Of a stretch of DNA of 24,061 nucleotides, positions 14,618 to 23,423 are shown one piece after another. The notes below the pieces were generated by a model, which had not been told where the DNA came from, did no database searches, and worked only from the letters and a program-made list of their open reading frames with translations. The DNA is taken from the NCBI GenBank assembly GCA_009781965.1, contig WQUS01000192.1, positions 1 through 24,061 on the forward strand, written 5' to 3'. The stretch comes from Bacillota bacterium (lineage in GTDB: Bacteria > Bacillota > Desulfotomaculia > Desulfotomaculales > Desulfallaceae). Positions within the stretch are counted from its first letter, which is position 1; each line of letters opens with the position of its first letter. A program made the position numbers and the translations under genes.

Positions 14618-14647
14618 TTGCCGAATGCAAGTAAAAATTGGTATACT
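14618..14647 (+). promoter_or_regulatory. Probable sigma-A promoter of the DUF362-khtTU operon
   Basis: TTGCCG (14618-14623) and TATACT (14642-14647) are separated by 18 bp, about 50 bp before the start codon at 14699. The region between is A+T-rich. An overlapping TATAAT one helical step downstream could serve as an alternative -10. Confidence 0.55.
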
Positions 14648-14698
14648 ATAATCATTAAATATTATTAACCAGCTAATTTTATTGAAAGGACGGGCGAT

Positions 14699-15805
14699 AT
14701 GTCCAGCAAAGTCTATTTTGTCAACTTACGCTCCAGAACCTATCAAGAAAGTAAGATGAATAAACTCAGAGACTTGTTTGACCGCGCCGGTTTTAACGAC
14801 CTGTTGCAAAAAGACGATCTTACCGCCATTAAGCTGCACTTTGGCGAACATGGCGGCGACGGCTACATCAACCCCGTTTTTGTGCGCCAGGTGGTGGACA
14901 AGGTCAAAAGCAGCGGCGCCAAACCATTTCTTACCGACACCAACACCCTGTACTCGGGAACCCGTCATAACGCGGTGGAGCATCTAACCACAGCCCTGGA
15001 GCACGGTTTTGGCTATACCGTCACCGGCGCCCCGCTAATTATCGCGGACGGGTTGCGCAGTGAAAATTTTATCTCCTTTGAGATTAACAAAAAGCACTTC
15101 CGCACCGTCAAACTGGCCCGGGATATGGTCAGAGCCGACAGCATGATTGTGCTCTCGCACTTTAAAGGGCATGAAATGGTCGGCTTCGGCGGGGCTATTA
15201 AAAACCTCGGCATGGGCGGAGCGCCGGCCGCCGGAAAAAAAGACCAGCACGCCGCCGGCATGACCGTCAATCAGGACACATGCAGCGGCTGTGGTCAATG
15301 CCGCGATGTCTGTCCGGAAGGCGCCAGCACCGTCACTAACGGCAAAGCGTACATTGCCCGGGCTAAGTGCATCGGCTGCGGCGAATGTTTAACAGTATGC
15401 CCCGAAAAAGCCATTGACTTGGACTGGGAAACGGAACTGCCGGCCCTGATTGAAAGGATGACCGAATACGCCTACGGAACGGCCCAGGCCCACCCACAGC
15501 GGATCGGCTATATTAATTTCCTGATTAATATCACCCCTGATTGCGACTGCGCTTCTTGGAGCGACGCGCCAATCGTGCCGGATGTCGGTTTTCTGGCTTC
15601 CACAGACCCGGTGGCCATCGACCAGGCCAGCTACGACCTGGTCAACAAGCAGATTGGTTTGTCCGCTTCCCTGCTGCCCCATGACTGCGGCGCCGGCGAG
15701 GACAAATTTCACTGTTTAAGGCCCTATATTGACGGCGCCTTGCAATTACGCTACGGCGAAGCAATCGGTTTAGGCAGCCGCGACTACGAACTGATCGTTC
15801 TGTAA
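14699..15805 (+). CDS. DUF362 domain protein with two [4Fe-4S] ferredoxin motifs
   Basis: 368 aa. The ATG at 14699 follows GAAAGGACGGG. The N-terminal two-thirds is the DUF362 domain (Pfam PF04015), with AIKLHFGEHGGDGYINPVFV, FLTDTNTLYSGTRHNA, LSHFKGHEMVGFGGAIKNLGMG and, after the clusters, FLASTDPVAIDQASYDL. Two CxxCxxCxxxCP motifs lie at C195/198/201/205 and C224/227/230/234 and should hold two [4Fe-4S] clusters. The reaction is unknown; the family is common in anaerobes and some members are annotated as ferredoxin-type electron carriers. There is no signal peptide, so it is cytoplasmic. It lies 14 bp before khtT and is probably the first gene of that operon, a link to K+/H+ exchange that is not explained by known function. 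Confidence 0.9.
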   Translation: MSSKVYFVNLRSRTYQESKMNKLRDLFDRAGFNDLLQKDDLTAIKLHFGEHGGDGYINPVFVRQVVDKVKSSGAKPFLTDTNTLYSGTRHNAVEHLTTALEHGFGYTVTGAPLIIADGLRSENFISFEINKKHFRTVKLARDMVRADSMIVLSHFKGHEMVGFGGAIKNLGMGGAPAAGKKDQHAAGMTVNQDTCSGCGQCRDVCPEGASTVTNGKAYIARAKCIGCGECLTVCPEKAIDLDWETELPALIERMTEYAYGTAQAHPQRIGYINFLINITPDCDCASWSDAPIVPDVGFLASTDPVAIDQASYDLVNKQIGLSASLLPHDCGAGEDKFHCLRPYIDGALQLRYGEAIGLGSRDYELIVL

Positions 15806-15819
15806 GGGGGTTAAACTTA

Positions 15820-16317
15820 ATGGGTTCGATACAGGAAGCAGACCTGCCGGGCATCGGCAAAAAGTTTATTATTGACGCCCGCAGCGGCGATAGAATCGTA
15901 ATTATCGTCCACGACGACGGGGTGCGCGAAATACACCATTTTTGTGATTACGATCCCGAAGAAAGCCTCTCCATGGTTACCCTGGATGATTCCGAATCCC
16001 GCCGGGTGGGCGCCATTTTGGGCGGCATGGTTTATATGCCCAAAGCTCTGGAATCGGTAGATGTAGCCTTTGACGAAATGGTGATCGAATGGTTCAAAGT
16101 GGAGCCGGATGCCAAAGTAATCGGCAAAACCATCGGCGAACTGGAAATCCGCAAGAAAACAAACGCCACCATCATCGCCCTGATCACGAAAGAACATCAA
16201 AAAATCGTCAATCCCGGTCCCGAGCAAATTATCATGCCGGGAGCGACTATTGTAGTACTCGGTGAAAGGGGACAAATAAAGGCCAGTAAGACACTGATTA
16301 ACACGGGAGACAAATAA
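15820..16317 (+). CDS. khtT: KhtT, regulatory RCK_C subunit of the KhtTU K+/H+ antiporter
   Basis: 165 aa, the same length as Bacillus KhtT, and similar end to end (DLPGIGKKF, HDDG.REI, LGGMVYMPKALE, EWFKVEP). AAGGGGG lies 9 nt upstream of the ATG. The C-terminal half (about 85-160) is a TrkA_C/RCK_C domain with IGKTIGELEIRK and NPGPEQIIMPGATIVVLGER. In Bacillus, KhtT is a peripheral cytoplasmic protein that gates KhtU in response to pH and binds c-di-AMP. The preceding DUF362 gene ends 14 bp upstream. The stop codon is directly followed by the khtU ATG, so translation is likely coupled. The small KhtS subunit of Bacillus is absent from this operon. Confidence 0.93.
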   Translation: MGSIQEADLPGIGKKFIIDARSGDRIVIIVHDDGVREIHHFCDYDPEESLSMVTLDDSESRRVGAILGGMVYMPKALESVDVAFDEMVIEWFKVEPDAKVIGKTIGELEIRKKTNATIIALITKEHQKIVNPGPEQIIMPGATIVVLGERGQIKASKTLINTGDK

Positions 16318-17562
16318 ATGGATTCTTTTGCCCTGTTTGAGCTTGGCCTGGCCGTATGCATTACCGCCGCCGCGGGACTTCTGGCCACCCGCCTGCGGTT
16401 TCCCATCGCTCCTTTGTTTATACTGGCCGGGTTTGCCATGGGTGCGCACATTCCGAAATTTTGGATTATCGATTTAAGCTTTCACGACTGCATCCCTTTA
16501 ATCAATTTTATGGGGCGGCTGGGCGTTCTTTTTCTGATGTTTTATCTGGGCCTGGAGTTTTCGGTGGGCCGGCTATTCAAAGCCGGCCGGGCAATCTTAA
16601 AAACCGGGTTAATTTATATGGCCATCAACTTCACTATCGGCATTATATTTCCCATTCTAATGGGCTGGCCCTTCAAAGAAGTATTGGTGGTCGCCGGGAT
16701 CACAACCATCTCTTCCAGCGCCATCATCACCAAGGTGCTGGTGGAACTGAGACGGGCCGCCCGGCCGGAAACCGAATTGATTTTGGGCCTGATGATGTTT
16801 CAGGACGTGTTTGTGGCCATTTACCTGTCCGTAGTGTCCAGCCTGGTTTTAACCGGTTCGGCCTCGCCGCTGGCTATTATTAAGGCCGCCTCGCTGGCCT
16901 TGGGATTCATGGTTGGACTGCTGCTGCTGGGCCGCAAAGCAGTGCCGTTATTAAACCGCGTCTTGGATATTGCCTCCAATGAAGTGTTTATGCTGGTTTT
17001 ATTTGGCGCTTTAATTACTGTGGCGGAGTTCTTTGAAACGCTCCATGTTTCCGAAGCTATCGGCGCTTTACTGGTGGGACTTGTTTTGTCGGAAACCGAA
17101 CATGTTGACCGCATCGGACAGTTAGTTGTACCCTTCCGGGACTTTTTCAGCGCCCTCTTCTTTTTCAGTTTCGGATTAAGCATCGACCCCCTGGCTTTAT
17201 CCAGCGCCGTCTGGCCGGTAATGGCAGCCGTGCTGCTGACCCTGATCGGCAACTTTGTCTCCGGCGTCATCTCCGGACGCACCTCGGGTTACTCCCATAT
17301 GGCTGCGGTTAATATAGGCTTAACCATCACCTCCAGGGGTGAATTTTCCATTATCATGGCCGTTCTGGCCCTCACCGGAGGTCTGCTGCCCATCCTGCAG
17401 CCTTTTACCGCCCTGTACGTACTGATCCTGGCCGTACTGGGACCGCTGCTGACGAAAGAATCGAGACGAATCTATGGCGTATTAAGCCCGGTGTTTAGGA
17501 TGCCGCCTCTGCCTGAGAGAAGGAAAGAAAAACGCCTGCCCGCTACGGAAGCAAAAAGCTGA
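16318..17562 (+). CDS. khtU: KhtU-like K+/H+ antiporter (CPA2)
   Basis: 414 aa with about 12-13 membrane helices throughout, starting MDSFALFELGLAVCITAAAGLLA. Characteristic stretches are FLMFYLGLEFSVGRLFKAG, the MMFQDVFVAIYL helix with Q162-D163 (a Gln-Asp pair, against Glu-Asp in the antiporter at 5848-8145), SEAIGALLVGLVLSE and TSRGEFSIIMAVLAL near the end. It has no C-terminal RCK domain of its own, because regulation is supplied by KhtT in trans. Expected role: K+ efflux for H+ uptake during alkaline, electrophile or high-K+ stress. It starts immediately after the khtT stop. The tail (RRKEKRLPATEAKS) is basic and short. Confidence 0.93.
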   Translation: MDSFALFELGLAVCITAAAGLLATRLRFPIAPLFILAGFAMGAHIPKFWIIDLSFHDCIPLINFMGRLGVLFLMFYLGLEFSVGRLFKAGRAILKTGLIYMAINFTIGIIFPILMGWPFKEVLVVAGITTISSSAIITKVLVELRRAARPETELILGLMMFQDVFVAIYLSVVSSLVLTGSASPLAIIKAASLALGFMVGLLLLGRKAVPLLNRVLDIASNEVFMLVLFGALITVAEFFETLHVSEAIGALLVGLVLSETEHVDRIGQLVVPFRDFFSALFFFSFGLSIDPLALSSAVWPVMAAVLLTLIGNFVSGVISGRTSGYSHMAAVNIGLTITSRGEFSIIMAVLALTGGLLPILQPFTALYVLILAVLGPLLTKESRRIYGVLSPVFRMPPLPERRKEKRLPATEAKS

Positions 17563-17589
17563 TGGCGGGAGTTCCTTCAGCCATCGGCT
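17552..17589 (-). terminator. Intrinsic terminator of the SMR-type gene, overlapping the khtU end
   Basis: On the minus strand AGCCGATGGC (17589-17580) pairs with GCCATCAGCT (17566-17557) through 10 bp with one G-T pair. The stem is followed by a TTTTT run (17557-17553). It overlaps the khtU stop codon (17560-17562), so it serves the minus-strand gene chiefly. The same hairpin without a U-run exists on the plus strand and may weakly stop khtU transcripts. Confidence 0.75.
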
Positions 17590-17590
17590 G

Positions 17591-17953
17591 CTATCTGGTA
17601 AGCACGAAGATGCCGAACATGATGATGATCATGCCGCTAATTTGCGTGAACGAAATGCTTTCTTGCAGCAGCAAACTCGAGCCAAGGGTAACAACGACGA
17701 GATTGGAACTAAGCGCAATGGGATAAGCGATATTCAAGTTCAGCCTCTTGAGCATGAATATATAAAACACCAGCGAGGCCACATAGCAAAGTACGCTGAC
17801 AATCAGCACGGGGTTGAGCACAATTTTGTGCACAATGCTGCTCACGCTGGTCAAGTCTACCCCATCAGCGCGCTTGACGCCTGCTTTCATCAGAATGTTG
17901 CCCGCCGAGTTGCAGGCGACGTTGGCTAAAATCAACAAAATTGTTTTAATCAT
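17591..17953 (-). CDS. Small four-helix transporter, SMR/EamA-like
   Basis: 120 aa from ATG 17953; an in-frame GTG lies one codon upstream, and the SD is weak (GGA). Four hydrophobic helices are visible at about 3-20, 42-63, 68-88 and 95-118. Features are LANVACNSAGNILMKAG in helix 1, the AYPIALSSNLVVVTLGSSLLLQESISFTQISGMIIIMFGI second half and a short basic loop (MLKRLNLN). This resembles EmrE/ArnF-type half-size members of the drug/metabolite transporter superfamily, which work as dimers. The conserved membrane Glu of EmrE in helix 1 is not present, so classic cation-drug efflux is not assured. The substrate is unknown. It is a single gene, convergent with khtU. Confidence 0.8.
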   Translation of the reverse strand: MIKTILLILANVACNSAGNILMKAGVKRADGVDLTSVSSIVHKIVLNPVLIVSVLCYVASLVFYIFMLKRLNLNIAYPIALSSNLVVVTLGSSLLLQESISFTQISGMIIIMFGIFVLTR

Positions 17954-18607
17954 CACATTCCAAATTTCCTAACTCCATATTCTCTGCTTTTATATTTGAC
18001 TTTTATTATATCTCTTTAAAATGATCAAATAAATAGAATAATGAATATAGAAAGGGGAAATCTACGTGGAAAAAGTAAAAATCAAAAATTACCCGATGGC
18101 CAGCCAAGCACCCGCCGTCCTGGTCGGAGCCACCGTCAACGGCAAACCCAACTATGCCACCGTTGGCGCCTTTGGTTTTGTGTGCCTGGAACCGGTGATT
18201 TACGTTTCTTTGAAAAGCACTCATTACACAACCGTCGGGGTTAAGGAAAACGGCTATTTCAGCGTCAATATTCCCTCGGCAAAGATGGTGCAAATAACAG
18301 ATTATTGCGGTAGCGTAACAGGAGCAAAAACAGATAAGTCCACGCTGTTCACTCCCTTTTACGATGAGCCGGCCAAAGCGCCGCTGATTAGCGAATGCCC
18401 TCTTAATTATTTCTGCCGGGTCGTCCAAAGTGTTCCCATACGCGGTTTTGAAGTATTTTTTGGGGAGATCCTTGCCACCTATTTGGCTCAACAATGCCTG
18501 ACAGACGAAAAACCGGACCCCCTCAAAATCGATCCCCTGATCATGATGGGCTCCGGTTATTATAATTTAGGGCAAGAAGTAGGAAAGATATTTAAAGAAG
18601 GGACTCT

Positions 18608-20434
<1,827 letters not shown>

Positions 20435-20495
20435 CTTAGCGAAACCTCCCATATGCGCAACTATTAAGTAAAGTATTTAAGCGTGAAAAGGCAAT

Positions 20496-20532
20496 AAAAA
20501 TACCGTCACCAAAGCATACCCTTATTTGACGG
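20496..20532 (-). terminator. Possible weak hairpin with U-run between ribozyme and glmS
   Basis: On the minus strand CCGTCA (20532-20527) pairs with TGACGG (20508-20503) around an 18-nt loop. TATTTTTATT follows. The stem is only 6 bp, so this is at best an inefficient terminator or attenuator inside the 5' leader of glmS, after the ribozyme. Confidence 0.3.
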
Positions 20533-20564
20533 CTGCAAGGTATCTTATATGCCGATGATCCAAC

Positions 20565-20706
20565 CACCCGGCGCCTTTTGTCCCCGCGGTTACCCGCCGG
20601 TTTTGTGGCGCTTTTTTCGGTCGTGGCTAAGACCGGGGAGCATCCGCCGAAAACTTCGATAAAACTCCCTTCCTCGTCAACCCGGCCAATACCGGGTTCT
20701 GGCGCT
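20565..20706 (-). ncRNA. glmS ribozyme: glmS ribozyme (GlcN6P-activated self-cleaving RNA)
   Basis: The minus strand between glmM and glmS contains the conserved glmS-ribozyme core. It begins A|GCGCCAGAACC, with the cut expected between 20706 and 20705. Then come the P1 hairpin AACCCGG/CCGGGTT, TTGACGAGG, TTTATCGA, the invariant TTCGGCGGATGCTCCC with CGGTC...GACCG, AAAAAAGCGCC, and a P4-like stem CCGGCG/CGCCGG ending near 20567. The ribozyme uses GlcN6P as cofactor and cuts its own mRNA, after which the downstream glmS part is degraded by RNase J in Bacillus. It lies 33 nt after the glmM stop, so read-through from glmM would be cut here too. Confidence 0.95.
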
Positions 20707-20727
20707 TGAAAAATTCAGTTTTTTCAT
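20677..20727 (-). CDS. Possible 16-codon leader peptide overlapping the ribozyme cut site
   Basis: ATG at 20727-20725 is preceded by AAGGAAG and starts only 11 nt after the glmM stop codon. The frame reads MKKLNFSSARTRYWPG and stops in the P1 region of the glmS ribozyme. The ribozyme cleavage site (20706/20705) falls inside codon 8. Translation would unfold P1, and cleavage would leave a stop-less reading frame on the upstream glmM mRNA. It may be fortuitous, since the region is constrained by ribozyme structure. Confidence 0.25.
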   Translation of the reverse strand: MKKLNFSSARTRYWPG

Positions 20728-20738
20728 AGCTTCCTTTG

Positions 20739-22079
20739 CTATATCCTCCGCACCAGCTCCGTCAGTTCGTCTACCACCTGCCGCAGTTGCTTTTCGTCCC
20801 GGCACTCGGCCATTACCCGCACTAATGATTCGGTGCCCGAGGGACGCACCAGCACGCGACCCTGGCCGTTCAGACGTTTTTCAGTTTCCTTGATCGCCCG
20901 CGCCAACTCCGGGCTGGCCATCACCCTGTGCTTGTTGACCACCGGCACGTTCTCCAGTAATTGCGGCAGCCGTTCCATCTGCGCCGCCAGGTCCGCCAGG
21001 CTGCGCCCGGTGGACTGCACCACCGCCAGCAGCTGCAAAGCGGAAAGAATGCCGTCGCCGGTGGGACTGTGGTCCAGGTACAGCAGATGACCGGACTGTT
21101 CCCCGCCGAAGGCGGCGCCGGTGCGCAGCAGTTCCGCCAATACATAGCGGTCGCCCACCGCTGTTTGCGCTACTTCAATACCGGCTTCCCGCATGGCCAT
21201 ATGCAAGCCCATGTTGCTCATCACCGTGACTACCACCGTATTGTGAGGCAGCCGGCCTTGCTCTTTCAGGTGCTTGGCGCACATCACCATGATCTGGTCC
21301 CCGTCCACCAACGCGCCCCGGTGATCCACCGCCAATAGGCGGTCGGCGTCCCCGTCGTGAGCCAGGCCCAGATCGGCGCCGCTATCGATTACCGCTTGCC
21401 GCAGCTGGTCCGGATGAGTGGAGCCGCAGTCGCGGTTGATATTCACCCCGTCCGGAGTATTGAACAGCGGCGTCACCTCGGCGCCCAGTTCCGCCAATAT
21501 CCGGGGCGCCACCCGGTAAGCCGCGCCATTGGCACAGTCTACCGCCACTTTCAGGCCCCGCAAATCCAGATCGGTAGTTTGCCGCATGGTTTGCTTCAAT
21601 AAGTCAATGTAACGATTATCGGCGTCCGGCAGCTGATTAATGCGCCCTACGCCGGCCCCCACCGGAGTAGGTACCTCATTGGTGGGATCGGCCAGCATTT
21701 CCTCAATCAGCCGTTCCTTATCGTCGGACAGCTTGAAACCGCTGGGACCGAAGAATTTAATGCCGTTGTCATCCACCGGGTTATGGGAGGCTGAGATCAC
21801 CACGCCCCCGTCGGCGCCCAAATTTCTGGTCAGCAACGCCACCGCCGGAGTCGGAATCACATCCACATTCAGCACATCCACTCCGGCAGAACAGATCCCG
21901 GCGGACAAAGCCGCCTGCAGCATATCCCCGGAGATCCGGGTGTCCCTGCCCACCACCATCCGGCCGCCGCTGCCGGCCATCACGTACGCCCCGGCCCGGC
22001 CCAGTTTAAAAGCCAGTTCCGGCGTCAGCTCGCGATTGGCCACCCCACGTACCCCGTCAGTGCCGAATAATCGTGCCAT
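20739..22079 (-). CDS. glmM: Phosphoglucosamine mutase
   Basis: 446 aa, the usual family length. The N-terminus is MARLFGTDGVRGVANRELTPE. The phosphoserine loop is ISASHNPVDDNGIK (active Ser about residue 98). The Mg-binding loop is AHDGDADRLLAVD, the sugar-binding loop is FGGEQSGH and the phosphate-binding loop near the end is RPSGTESLVRVMAE. The enzyme converts GlcN6P to GlcN1P for UDP-GlcNAc and cell-wall synthesis. GGAAGGG lies about 10 nt before the ATG. It is followed by the ribozyme and glmS. Upstream, cdaR is 272 bp away, with an opposite-strand small gene in the gap. In several Firmicutes cdaA, cdaR and glmM form one operon, and GlmM can bind and inhibit CdaA. Confidence 0.98.
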   Translation of the reverse strand: MARLFGTDGVRGVANRELTPELAFKLGRAGAYVMAGSGGRMVVGRDTRISGDMLQAALSAGICSAGVDVLNVDVIPTPAVALLTRNLGADGGVVISASHNPVDDNGIKFFGPSGFKLSDDKERLIEEMLADPTNEVPTPVGAGVGRINQLPDADNRYIDLLKQTMRQTTDLDLRGLKVAVDCANGAAYRVAPRILAELGAEVTPLFNTPDGVNINRDCGSTHPDQLRQAVIDSGADLGLAHDGDADRLLAVDHRGALVDGDQIMVMCAKHLKEQGRLPHNTVVVTVMSNMGLHMAMREAGIEVAQTAVGDRYVLAELLRTGAAFGGEQSGHLLYLDHSPTGDGILSALQLLAVVQSTGRSLADLAAQMERLPQLLENVPVVNKHRVMASPELARAIKETEKRLNGQGRVLVRPSGTESLVRVMAECRDEKQLRQVVDELTELVRRI

Positions 22080-22160
22080 TAGCTACATTCCCTTCCGCCC
22101 GACAATCAATACACCTAAATTATATGCGCTGCAGGGCGGAGATGTCAATTTAAGATCCGC

Positions 22161-22189
22161 TTGAGATTTGTCCCGTCAGAGTTTATACT
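22161..22189 (+). promoter_or_regulatory. Near-consensus sigma-A promoter for the 27-aa peptide gene
   Basis: TTGAGA (22161-22166) and TATACT (22184-22189) are separated by exactly 17 bp. Each differs from consensus by one base. The expected transcript start near 22196 leaves a leader of about 40 nt before the small gene's start codon at 22238. It points away from glmM. Confidence 0.65.
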
Positions 22190-22237
22190 GTTACTGTTCA
22201 CGCATAACTTTATTCTTCTCAGCGGAGGTGGATTGCG

Positions 22238-22321
22238 ATGCCGGAGTGGGTAAGACTGACTTTTGCTGGTACTTTTTTGACCATCGCCGCTCTAATCTAC
22301 TATTTTAAAGTATTGCACTAA
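22238..22321 (+). CDS. 27-aa single-pass membrane peptide
   Basis: ATG at 22238 with GGAGGTG at 22224-22230, 7 nt upstream, a near-perfect SD. The product has a short polar N-terminus (MPEWVR), one hydrophobic span of about 16-17 residues (LTFAGTFLTIAALIYYF) and a Lys-containing end (KVLH). That is the size and layout of a single-pass membrane micropeptide. A TTGAGA-17-TATACT promoter lies just upstream. It occupies the gap between cdaR and glmM on the opposite strand, divergent from glmM and convergent with cdaR (stops 30 bp apart). I know no assigned family. Possible roles are modulation of the CdaA/CdaR membrane complex or an unrelated small membrane protein (both inference). Confidence 0.7.
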   Translation: MPEWVRLTFAGTFLTIAALIYYFKVLH

Positions 22322-22351
22322 CAGAATCTGGCGCAAACTGGCGGCGCGGTT

Positions 22352-23419
22352 TCAGTTGCCGCTGTTATCACTGTTAGTATTGTTATCGCCGTTAGTACTG
22401 TTGTCCGGTGCGGGCGCTGGCGCCGGCGCCGGCTCGGCGCCTGTTTCAACGGCGCCTGGTTCGGCAGTTACCGCTTCGCCTGTTTCGTTCCCATCCGGAG
22501 GCGGTTGAGATGTTTGTTGCACTTCCACCCGGTTAACGTTAACGGTAACCGTGACCCGCTCCGGCTGCAGCAAACTCACCCCATCGGGCAGCACCAGAGC
22601 CACATCCTTTTCCATGTCCGCATCAATGCCTGAAATATCCAGCGGCTTCGTATTAATCACCGTAAGACCATGCAGCGCATTATCCCGGGCGGTAACCTGC
22701 ACTGTCTGCGGCCGCACCGTGGTTCCGGCCAGCGCATAGCCGGACGCCGGCTCCCCGGTCAGCTGCAAACGCACCGGCAGGCTTTGTACCGGCAACGCAG
22801 TAACCGGCACAGTCACCCGCACCCGGGCCGGGCTAACCGTAACCCCGGTCAGACCGCTCTCTAAAGGCGCTTCACTGGTCACTGCCGCCTTGGCACCGGA
22901 CACATTAACGGTAACGGACAATTGGCTGATTTTGGCCAAAGCGGCGGAGGGACCGCTTACCGTCGCGTTAGCAGGATCAACAACCGGCGCCCCGGCCTGC
23001 AAACCGTCGGCCACCGAGCCCTTGAGCACCGCCACTACCGGTACCTTCTTTTCTGCTACTTGATCCGCGGTAATCACTACAGTAGCGGGAGAAATCTGCA
23101 GCACTTCCACTTCGTGGGGCGCGTTTAACTGTACTTTAACCTCCTGCCGGCCGGACTTAACGCCGGACAAATTCACCAGCGCGGAAAAATCATCCCGCCG
23201 CAGAGCATTAATCACCAGACTGGCGCCCCGCACCCGCACGTTAACCGCACCGGGCAGACCTGCGACCACATAACCCTGGGGCAGATCCCGAGCCGTCAGC
23301 GGCACGGAAAAACTCTGGTCGCTAACCGGATTTTGCTCATTAGTCACATAAACCCACAACAACAGAGCCAGCAATAGCGAGAGGATGCGATAAGAGTTGT
23401 CGCGCCATTGGAAAGTCAA
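22352..23419 (-). CDS. cdaR: CdaR (YbbR-domain) regulator of diadenylate cyclase
   Basis: 355 aa. The start is TTG at 23419; GGAGGTG lies 5 nt upstream and overlaps the cdaA stop. An N-terminal membrane anchor spans about 10-26 (ILSLLLALLLWVYV), followed by NEQNPVSDQSFSVPL, the typical YbbR opening. About four YbbR repeats follow (about 30-305), each a small beta domain (for example VNVRVRGASLVIN and RVRVTVPVTALP). The last 50 residues are a low-complexity tail rich in Pro-Ala, Asn, Asp and Ser (PAPAPAPAPDNST...NSDNSGN) that is not part of the domain. In Bacillus CdaR binds CdaA at the membrane and modulates c-di-AMP output. It is translationally close to cdaA (4-bp gap). Confidence 0.92.
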   Translation of the reverse strand: MTFQWRDNSYRILSLLLALLLWVYVTNEQNPVSDQSFSVPLTARDLPQGYVVAGLPGAVNVRVRGASLVINALRRDDFSALVNLSGVKSGRQEVKVQLNAPHEVEVLQISPATVVITADQVAEKKVPVVAVLKGSVADGLQAGAPVVDPANATVSGPSAALAKISQLSVTVNVSGAKAAVTSEAPLESGLTGVTVSPARVRVTVPVTALPVQSLPVRLQLTGEPASGYALAGTTVRPQTVQVTARDNALHGLTVINTKPLDISGIDADMEKDVALVLPDGVSLLQPERVTVTVNVNRVEVQQTSQPPPDGNETGEAVTAEPGAVETGAEPAPAPAPAPDNSTNGDNNTNSDNSGN

Positions 23420-23423
23420 AATT

